Source: Aureococcus anophagefferens (taxonomy: Eukaryota; Sar; Pelagophyceae; Pelagomonadales; Pelagomonadaceae). Taken from it: a DNA stretch of 18,152 nt. Of this stretch, positions 12,316-18,152 are shown one piece after another (position 1 is the stretch's first letter; every line of letters begins with the position of its first letter). Location: assembly GCF_000186865.1 (NCBI RefSeq), contig NW_008705561.1, positions 1,206,466 through 1,224,617 on the forward strand. The letters run 5' to 3'. A model generated the notes under the pieces. That model ran no database searches, was not told where the DNA came from, and worked only from the letters and a program-made list of their open reading frames with translations. Both the position numbers and the translations under genes were made by a program.

Positions 12316-14127
12316 ATGGGCAGTGCGCCTCCTACGCGCGCCATGTCGCGCCTCCTCTGCATCGCAGCGTTCGCCGCGGCCTTGCAGCCGCAGCCGCGCG
12401 CGCCGGAGCCGCCGCGCATCGAGAAGACGGCCAACTACAAGGCCGCCGCCGAGGCCTCGGCGCGCCTCGCCGGCGAGCTCAAGGCGCCGCCGGCCTCGAG
12501 AACGCCGGAGCCGCCGCGCATCGAGAAGACGGCCAACTACAAGGCCGCCGCGGAGGCCTCGGCGCGCCTCGCCGGCGAGCTCAAGGCGCCGCCGGCCTCG
12601 AGAAAGACCGTCGCCGTCGTCGGCGGCGGCCTGAGCGGCCTCGCCTGCGGCAAGTACCTGAGCGACGCGGGCCACGAGGCCACGGTCTACGAGGCGCGCG
12701 ACGTCCTCGGCGGCAAGGTGAGCGCGTGGCAGGACGACGACGGCGACTGGATCGAGACGGGGTTGCACGTCTTCTTCGGCGCGTACCCGAACGTGCTCAA
12801 CCTCTTCAAGGAGTTGGACATTCGGGACCGGCTCCAGTGGAAGGCCCACCGCATGTCCTTCGCGATGCGCGAGCGGCCCGGCGAGTTCACGAGCTTCGAG
12901 TTCCCCGAAGGCGTGCCCGCGCCGCTGAACATGGCCGCGGCCATCCTGACGAACACGGAGATGCTGTCGCTCGTCGACAAGATCCGCATGGTCCCGGGCC
13001 TGCTGCCCATGCTCCTCGAGGGCCAGAGCTTCATCGACGAGCAGGACGAATTGAGCGTGCTCCAGTTCATGAAGAAGTACGGCATGCCCGACACGATCAA
13101 CGAGGAGATCTTCATCGCCATGGGGAAGGCGCTCGACTTCATCGACCCGGACAAGCTGTCCATGACCGTCGTGCTGACGGCGATGAACCGCTTCATCAAC
13201 GAGGCCGACGGCTCGCAGACCGCGTTCCTCGACGGCAACCAGCCCGAGCGCGTGTGCGCGCCCATGGCGGACCGCATCCGGGACGCGGGGGGCGACGTGG
13301 AAACGGACGCGCCCCTCGCGGAGATCCGCGTGAACGACGACGGCGGCGTCGCGGCCCTCGTGCTCAAGGACGGCCGCGAGGTCGTCGCCGACGAGTACGT
13401 GCTGGCCATGCCCGTGGACGTGACGAAGCGCCTCATCCCCGAGGCCTGGTCGACGATGCCCTTCTTCCGCCAGCTCAACGAGCTCGAGGGCATCCCCGTC
13501 ATCAACGTCCAGCTCTGGTTCGACGCGAAGTTCGACTCGCTCGACGGTTTGGCGTTCTCGCGGTCGCCGCTGCTCAGCGTCTACGCGGACATGTCGCGGT
13601 CCTGCGCCGAGTACGCCGACGACGACCGGTCCATGCTCGAGCTCGTCTTCGCGCCCTGCGCGCCCGAGGCCGGCTCGCCCGTGAACTGGCTCGCGAAGCC
13701 CGACGACGACGTCGTCGCGGCGACGCTCGACGAGCTGAAACAGCTCTTCCCGGCGGACATGGCGGACGCGAAGCTTCTCAAGTCGGCCGTCGTCCGCACG
13801 CCGCGGTCCGTCTACGCGGCGATCCCCGGCCGCAACAAGTACCGGCCGTCGCAGAGGACGCCGATCCCGAACCTCACGCTCGCGGGCTGCTACACGTCCC
13901 AGAAGTTTTTGGGTTCCATGGAGGGCGCGGTCCTCGCGGGCAAGCTCGCGGCGGAGGTCGTCGCCGCGCGCGCCGTCGGCGCCGCCGCGCCGGGCCTCAA
14001 GGACGTCCAGCGCACCGTCGTCGCCGCGGCCGCGGACGCGGCGCCGCGGCGCCCGACGGGCTGCGGCAAGGGCGACTCGGCGATCGCCTACGGCGGCGGC
14101 GCGGTCCTCGCGGCGCGCGGGTCTTAA
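12316..14127 (+). CDS. PDS: 15-cis-phytoene desaturase, plastid-targeted
   Basis: FAD-dependent desaturase converting phytoene to zeta-carotene at the start of plastid carotenoid synthesis, 603 aa from ATG 12316 (ATG 12343 is also possible). The N-terminus MSRLLCIAAFAAALQPQ looks like the signal peptide and Phe-containing cleavage site of plastid proteins in algae with red-derived plastids. A leader with a duplicated 34-residue unit follows (29-62 and 63-96). The mature enzyme starts at about 97 with KTVAVVGGGLSGLACGKYL (FAD-binding GxGxxG at 103-108) and the downstream acidic VYEARDVLGGKVSAW. The C-terminal LAGCYTSQKFLGSMEGAVLAGKLAAEVV is the family's FAD/substrate end motif. A roughly 50-residue Ala-rich tail follows. 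No introns are needed. It is divergent from the monooxygenase gene and is followed by INPP4 in tandem. Confidence 0.95.
   Translation: MGSAPPTRAMSRLLCIAAFAAALQPQPRAPEPPRIEKTANYKAAAEASARLAGELKAPPASRTPEPPRIEKTANYKAAAEASARLAGELKAPPASRKTVAVVGGGLSGLACGKYLSDAGHEATVYEARDVLGGKVSAWQDDDGDWIETGLHVFFGAYPNVLNLFKELDIRDRLQWKAHRMSFAMRERPGEFTSFEFPEGVPAPLNMAAAILTNTEMLSLVDKIRMVPGLLPMLLEGQSFIDEQDELSVLQFMKKYGMPDTINEEIFIAMGKALDFIDPDKLSMTVVLTAMNRFINEADGSQTAFLDGNQPERVCAPMADRIRDAGGDVETDAPLAEIRVNDDGGVAALVLKDGREVVADEYVLAMPVDVTKRLIPEAWSTMPFFRQLNELEGIPVINVQLWFDAKFDSLDGLAFSRSPLLSVYADMSRSCAEYADDDRSMLELVFAPCAPEAGSPVNWLAKPDDDVVAATLDELKQLFPADMADAKLLKSAVVRTPRSVYAAIPGRNKYRPSQRTPIPNLTLAGCYTSQKFLGSMEGAVLAGKLAAEVVAARAVGAAAPGLKDVQRTVVAAAADAAPRRPTGCGKGDSAIAYGGGAVLAARGS
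12401..12604 (+). repeat. 102-bp tandem duplication in the phytoene desaturase leader
   Basis: Bases 12401-12502 and 12503-12604 are two tandem copies. They differ by one silent base (GCC against GCG, Ala) that I can see. Each encodes a 34-residue unit with PEPPRIEKTANYKAAAEASA and a closing LKAPPASR. The duplication keeps the frame and lies ahead of the FAD-binding domain, in the transit or linker region. Confidence 0.95.
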
Positions 14128-14300
14128 CGGCTATCGATCGAGCCTAGGGCCCTACCTAGGGCCTGGCCTGGAGTCGCTTACTGCTAGCCCGGGCCTAGCC
14201 GAGACCCACGGGGGAACCGGACTCTCGCTGGGAGGAGCGCCTAGGCGCGTCGTGTTCGGAAGGCCTCGGGGAGGGACCCCAGAGCGCGCTGGCCAACATC
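14128..14300. other. Intergenic region with CCTAGG motifs and a short inverted repeat
   Basis: A 173-bp gap between two genes on the same strand. A perfect 7-bp inverted repeat, ggccctacctagggcc (14148-14163), follows the phytoene desaturase stop. CTAG occurs five times (14144, 14156, 14184, 14195, 14241), three of them within CCTAGG. It must contain the desaturase 3' end signals and the INPP4 promoter. No gene is seen. Confidence 0.45.
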
Positions 14301-17300
14301 ATGCACTGCAAGTTGCACTGCAACAAGCTTCGCCCTCCTGAAGTCCGAAGCATGGACTCGCAGCCTCAGGAGAATTTTGCCAGCAGCTTGGGCGACGTGC
14401 CCCTGGGCGACGACGTGCCCCCGGGCGACGACGCGGCCATGGACGACGAGGCCCTGGGCGACGTGTCCCTCGACGACGAGGCCGCTGCGCCCGCGGAGGT
14501 CGACTCGCTGTCGGCGGAGCTCGACGCGCTCCTCGCCGGCGGAAGCGACGCCGCGCCCGCGCCTCCACCGGACGATCCGCCGCCCGCCGCGCCGGAGCCG
14601 GCGCCCGCGCCGCCGGCCGCGCCGGAGGACCCGCCGCCGCCGCCCGCGTCGCCGCCGGCGTGCGACGCGGCGGACGTCTGGACCGAAACGGGCCGGTCGG
14701 CGTGGGTCGCCTTCGGCGTCGCGGGCGTCTACGTGAGCAAGGGCGGCGGCGCCAAGGGCCACCTCGCGTCGGCGCTCCAGCCCTTCGCGCGGCGCCTCGA
14801 GGTCCGCGACGTGCGGGTCCGGCTGACGGCGTCGGAGCCGTTCCGGAGGGGGTCCGAGCCGCCGGACGTCGACGACTCGCACCCGCTCACGGGCTGGTCC
14901 TCGGAGCCCCTCGAGGCGCCGGCCCTCGACGAGGGGCCCCGGGGCGCGGCGCTGCGCTGCGGCTTCGCCGTGCCCGCGCGGTGCGTCGGCGACGGCCGCG
15001 GCGACCGGCTGCTGCGGCTGAGCGTCGTCGCCAAGGTGCTGGGCGACGACCTCGGCGCGTCGTCGGAGCCGCGCGTCCTGGGCGTGGCGACGTTCTCGCT
15101 GCGGTCCCTCGTCGAGGCCGAGGGCCCCGTCGCGCGGCCCCTCGCGCCCGGCGCGGGCGCGGAAGCCGTCGCGTTCCCGCTCGCGGGCGGCGACGACGGC
15201 GCGCGGCGCGCGTGCCGGGCCGTCGGCGACGCCGCCTCCGACGCGCTCCTGCAGCCCTTCGCCTTCTTCCCGAGGAGCTTCGCCGGGGCGCCGCCGATCG
15301 TCGGCGCCGAGGGCGCCGCGGAGCCGAGCGGCGTCCACGCGGTCGTAGCGGACGCGTTGCAGCCCGTCGCCGACGGCATGCTCGAGGCGGCCGCGGCGTG
15401 GATGCGCGAGGCGGAGCGCGCGCGCGGCGACCAGGCCCTCTTCAAGGACGACGAGGACGCGCGGCGCCGCGGCGCGCGGCGCGTCCGCGTGCAGATCCTC
15501 GGCGCGCGGGGCCTCCGGCGCGCGCCGCGGTCGCCGCCGGCCGCGGCGCCCGCGGGGCTGACGGCCGAGGCCGCCAAGGCCACGCTCGGCGCCGCGGCGT
15601 CGTCCTTCTGGGGGCTGGCGAAGCGCCTCAAGGAGGGCGACGCGCCGCGGCTCGGCATGGACGACGGCGGCGACGCCGCGCCGCCCAACCCGCTCGTGCG
15701 GTGCCGCCTCCGCGCGGACGCGCGCGGAAGCGAGCCGCTGCCCCTCGGGCGCACGAACACGGAGTACGCGACCGAGAGCCCGAGCTTCGGCACGAACGCG
15801 CGCGCGAAGTCGGCCTGCGCGCACGCGAAGCCCTCGACGGCCTTCGAGGCCGCGGGCCCGCGGTGCCGCCTCGCGGAGGACGCGGGCGCGCCGCTCGGCG
15901 TCGCGCCGGCGCTCGAGTTCTACGCGCGCCGCGACGAGTGCGGCTCGGGGCGCGCCGTCCTCGAGTTCGAGGCCCTCGACGAGCGCTACGGCGTCGCGCG
16001 CGGCGTCGAGGCGCGACCGCTCGGCGCGTGCGACGTCGCGATCCCCGCCGTTTCGGCGGCGCCGCCGCCGCCGGCCTGGGTGCCCCTCGGCGCCGGCGGC
16101 GAGCTCTTTTTAGCCGTCCACGCGTCGTCGCTCGACGCCGAGGACGACGAGGGCCGGGCCGACGCGGCGTTCGCCGACGCGGAGCGGTCCGACGGCGCCG
16201 CGCCCGCGGCGCTGCGGGGCTGGCTCGGCGCCGCGGGCGTGGCCTGCGACGCGCTCGACGGCGGGCCCGTCGCGTCGCGGGACCCGGACTGGCTCGAGGC
16301 GCACGCGACGTCGCTGGCGCGCGACGGCGCGCGCCTCGCGCGCTTCGCGTCCGAGGCGCGCGACGGCGCGCGGGCCGCGCGGCGCGCGTTCAAGAGCTCC
16401 ATGCGCAAGGGCGACGTCGAGGTCGCCGCCCTACCGACGAACTTGCACTGCTACGTCTTCCAGCGGTCGAGCGGCGCCGCGAAGGAGCTCTGGACGTGCG
16501 CGACGTCGGGCGCGCCGACGGCCGCGGCGACGCTCGGCGCGGCGCGCGGCGGCCTGCGGCGGCTGGAGCGGGAGCTGGGCCGGTCGCCGCGGGGCCGGGC
16601 CCTCGAGGCGCGCGCGGCGGCCTGCGCCGTGCGCAAGGCGCTCTGCGTCGCGCACGCGCTCTGCGTCGCCGGCGCGGCCGTGCGCGCCAAGGTCGCGGCG
16701 CTCGCCTTCGAGGGCGACGCGGCGGCGGCCGTTGGCGCCTGGCGCGCGCACGGCGTGCCCGTCGTGTTCCTCGCCCTCGTGTCGGCGACGGGCGCCGAGC
16801 TCGCCATGCTCGAGGACGCCGCGTCCGCGGCCGCGGCGCTCGAAGGGGTCCGCGTCGCGTTCGGCGCGGCGGCGGCCTACGACGCGGCGGCGCGCGTGCT
16901 CACGCTCGACGTGCCGGCCGGTGACGTCGACGCGCTCGGCCTCGGCGGCGCGCGCCTCGACCTGCGGCCGTTCCTCTTCTCGCAGGGTCTCGACGCGAAG
17001 CAGTCGCTCGCGAACTCGAGGAACGCGGTCCAGGAGTCGCTCACGCGCCTCGGCCGCGCCGTCGCGCCGCCGGCGGACGACGCCTTCGAGGAGACGGACG
17101 ACGCGGCGGCGGCGCCGGACGCGCGGGAGATCCAGAACGCGCTGAACGTCGCCGCGCGCGACGGTTTAGCGGCGTACGCGGCGGCCGCGCTCGAGCCCCG
17201 GGCCGCGGCCAAGGCGCTCAAGTACCTCTCCAAGGCCGTCGACAAGGAGACCGCGTCCCTCGACTCGAAGACCTTCGAGAAGCACTGGCTCGTGTTGGTC

Positions 17301-17633
17301 GAGGCCGAGCGCGCCGCGCGCGCAATAGGCGGCGCGCTCTGCGTCTTCTGCAAGTCGGGCAAGGACCGCACGGGCATGGCCGTGACCCTCGCGGCGGCCA
17401 TGTTCGTCGGCGAGGCCGCGACCGCGCCCGACGACGACGAGGCGCTCATGCTCGACCGCGCCAACGCGCTCCGCGAGCACGGCGTCCGCGTCCGCATCTG
17501 CGAGAAGAACACGGGCCGGAAGAAGTACGCCTTCAACGTCATCCAGCGCGAGTTCCTCCCCTACCCGTACCGCCCGCCCACGGCCACGATCGAGGACCTC
17601 CTCTCGTCCACGATCCACCGCGACACGTCCTGA
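14301..17633 (+). CDS. INPP4-type phosphatidylinositol-3,4-bisphosphate 4-phosphatase
   Basis: An 1110-aa protein. The catalytic CX5R loop FCKSGKDRTG has its Cys at residue 1017. It is followed by GVRVRICEKNTGRKKYAFNV and FLPYPYRPP, the conserved end of type I inositol polyphosphate 4-phosphatases (animal INPP4: NIGCRKYAFN, YYRPP). PTNLH at about 712-716 is another INPP4-like block. A C2-like membrane-binding domain is suggested at about 390-570 (RVRVQILGARGL, NPLVRCRL, TEYATESPSFG). The first 120 residues are acidic and proline-rich and probably disordered. INPP4 enzymes remove the 4-phosphate of PI(3,4)P2, acting at endosomal and plasma membranes. ATG 14352 (MDSQPQEN, with A at -3 and G at +4) is a strong alternative start. 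The coding sequence is unusually Ala/Arg-rich, with no intron. Confidence 0.85.
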   Translation: MHCKLHCNKLRPPEVRSMDSQPQENFASSLGDVPLGDDVPPGDDAAMDDEALGDVSLDDEAAAPAEVDSLSAELDALLAGGSDAAPAPPPDDPPPAAPEPAPAPPAAPEDPPPPPASPPACDAADVWTETGRSAWVAFGVAGVYVSKGGGAKGHLASALQPFARRLEVRDVRVRLTASEPFRRGSEPPDVDDSHPLTGWSSEPLEAPALDEGPRGAALRCGFAVPARCVGDGRGDRLLRLSVVAKVLGDDLGASSEPRVLGVATFSLRSLVEAEGPVARPLAPGAGAEAVAFPLAGGDDGARRACRAVGDAASDALLQPFAFFPRSFAGAPPIVGAEGAAEPSGVHAVVADALQPVADGMLEAAAAWMREAERARGDQALFKDDEDARRRGARRVRVQILGARGLRRAPRSPPAAAPAGLTAEAAKATLGAAASSFWGLAKRLKEGDAPRLGMDDGGDAAPPNPLVRCRLRADARGSEPLPLGRTNTEYATESPSFGTNARAKSACAHAKPSTAFEAAGPRCRLAEDAGAPLGVAPALEFYARRDECGSGRAVLEFEALDERYGVARGVEARPLGACDVAIPAVSAAPPPPAWVPLGAGGELFLAVHASSLDAEDDEGRADAAFADAERSDGAAPAALRGWLGAAGVACDALDGGPVASRDPDWLEAHATSLARDGARLARFASEARDGARAARRAFKSSMRKGDVEVAALPTNLHCYVFQRSSGAAKELWTCATSGAPTAAATLGAARGGLRRLERELGRSPRGRALEARAAACAVRKALCVAHALCVAGAAVRAKVAALAFEGDAAAAVGAWRAHGVPVVFLALVSATGAELAMLEDAASAAAALEGVRVAFGAAAAYDAAARVLTLDVPAGDVDALGLGGARLDLRPFLFSQGLDAKQSLANSRNAVQESLTRLGRAVAPPADDAFEETDDAAAAPDAREIQNALNVAARDGLAAYAAAALEPRAAAKALKYLSKAVDKETASLDSKTFEKHWLVLVEAERAARAIGGALCVFCKSGKDRTGMAVTLAAAMFVGEAATAPDDDEALMLDRANALREHGVRVRICEKNTGRKKYAFNVIQREFLPYPYRPPTATIEDLLSSTIHRDTS

Positions 17634-18064
17634 GCGCGCGCGCCGCGTACGGGCGCGTTTTTGTCGAATTCGGGGTTCTTGTCTGCGAGAGGCCCTGCGA
17701 CGCGCGCGGTCGCCGGCGCGGGGCGCGCCGCGTGGCGGCGCGACGGGCGCGGCGCAGCCTCGGCGCGGCCCGACCGGCGGACGTCGTCGTCGACGGCTGC
17801 CGCGGCGCCCGGCTGCGGCAGAGCAGCCTCTCCACACCGCCGGGCGGAGCCGCCGCGACGCCGAGCGGCAGCCGCCGCCGCCCTCCTCCTCGAGCCGCGC
17901 GGTCGCCGGGACGTCGCGGTCCTCGAGCGCGTCGTCGAGCGCCTGTTCTTCGACCGCGCGCGCGAAGTCCGCCTAGACGTCGCGCCTCCGTACGCCCAGG
18001 CTTCTCCGAGGAACGCCGGAGCGGCGCGCGCGAGAGGCCTCTCTCTAGAAAAAAAGGACGCGCC
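17634..18064. other. Unresolved GC-rich region downstream of INPP4
   Basis: These 431 bp hold no gene I can support. Several frames are open on both strands, but mostly as Arg/Ala/Pro-rich readings typical of GC-rich non-coding DNA. The plus frame shows RRDVAVLERVVERLFFDRA (around 17910-17960). The minus frame shows ADFARAVEEQALDDALED then RDVPATARLEEE (from about 17972 downwards). Both cannot be real. The latter is preceded by TAG, so it would have to be an internal exon. A palindrome gagaggcctctc lies at 18032-18043. Confidence 0.3.
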
Positions 18065-18152
18065 ATGTCCGGCCTCTGGGGTCGACTAAGGAACGGCTCC
18101 GGCGGCGGCCGGCGGCAGCGGCGCGCGAACGAGGCGACGCGGGTCACGGGCG
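18065..18152 (+). CDS. Possible start of a further gene (partial, right edge)
   Basis: The ATG at 18065 follows cgcc, a fair initiation context, and an A-rich segment at 18049-18055. It stays open to the window end (29 codons: MSGLWGRLRNGSGGG then RRQRRANEATRVTG). The composition is basic and Gly-rich with no recognisable motif. A start codon ahead of an open frame is weak evidence in such GC-rich DNA, so this is tentative. Confidence 0.25.
   Translation, partial: MSGLWGRLRNGSGGGRRQRRANEATRVTG

Noticed and set aside
14241..15824. Large minus-strand open frame opposite INPP4
   Set aside because: It is Arg/Gly/Ala-rich with no motifs and is an antisense artefact of high GC content.
17539..18147. 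202-residue minus-strand open frame at the right end
   Set aside because: It overlaps the conserved INPP4 C-terminus and is almost entirely Arg/Pro/Gly-rich. No motif is seen, so it is probably non-coding.
1..18152. CRISPR arrays, tRNA or rRNA genes, bacterial operons
   Set aside because: No regularly spaced repeats, no cloverleaf or rRNA-like sequence was seen. Gene content and spliceosomal introns are eukaryotic.

Overview
This is a very GC-rich, gene-dense stretch of nuclear DNA from a eukaryotic alga. A stramenopile of the pelagophyte type (Aureococcus-like) fits best. The window has intron-making mobile elements ('introners'), a phytoene desaturase with a plastid-type N-terminal leader, typical eukaryotic families (SERINC, IFT121, INPP4), and genes separated by only tens to hundreds of bases. 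The species assignment is inference.

Layout, left to right: a partial cysteine-rich secreted protein (-); glutaminyl-tRNA synthetase (+); a SERINC-family membrane protein (-); IFT121/WDR35, an intraflagellar transport A subunit (+, interrupted by five introns); a small charged probable nuclear protein (-); a short ankyrin-repeat protein (+); a secreted temptin-domain plus copper type II monooxygenase protein with a GPI-like tail (-, two introns); phytoene desaturase (+); and an INPP4-type phosphoinositide 4-phosphatase (+). A possible next gene starts at the right edge. The first eight genes alternate strand without exception, with convergent stops only 6, 32 and 23 bp apart.

The most notable content is two families of introners. 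Family A (four copies of 187-192 bp, alternating in orientation) forms four of the IFT121 introns. Each copy has imperfect terminal inverted repeats and lies between 8-bp target-site duplications. Family B (two copies of 80-81 bp) forms both introns of the monooxygenase gene. In all six, exact removal gives a continuous reading frame: the 5' splice dinucleotide (GT or GC) comes from the duplicated target and the AG from the element's end. Four of the six use GC donors. A further in-frame 72-nt intron near the IFT121 start is inferred from family alignment, also with a GC donor.

Other points of interest are a nearly identical 102-bp tandem duplication in the phytoene desaturase leader, a duplicated 5' end of the ankyrin gene in which the extra start codon is lost, and CTAG tetranucleotides confined to intergenic DNA and two stop codons. 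Apart from housekeeping themes (translation, lipid and phosphoinositide biology, cilium transport, carotenoids), the genes form no obvious joint pathway.
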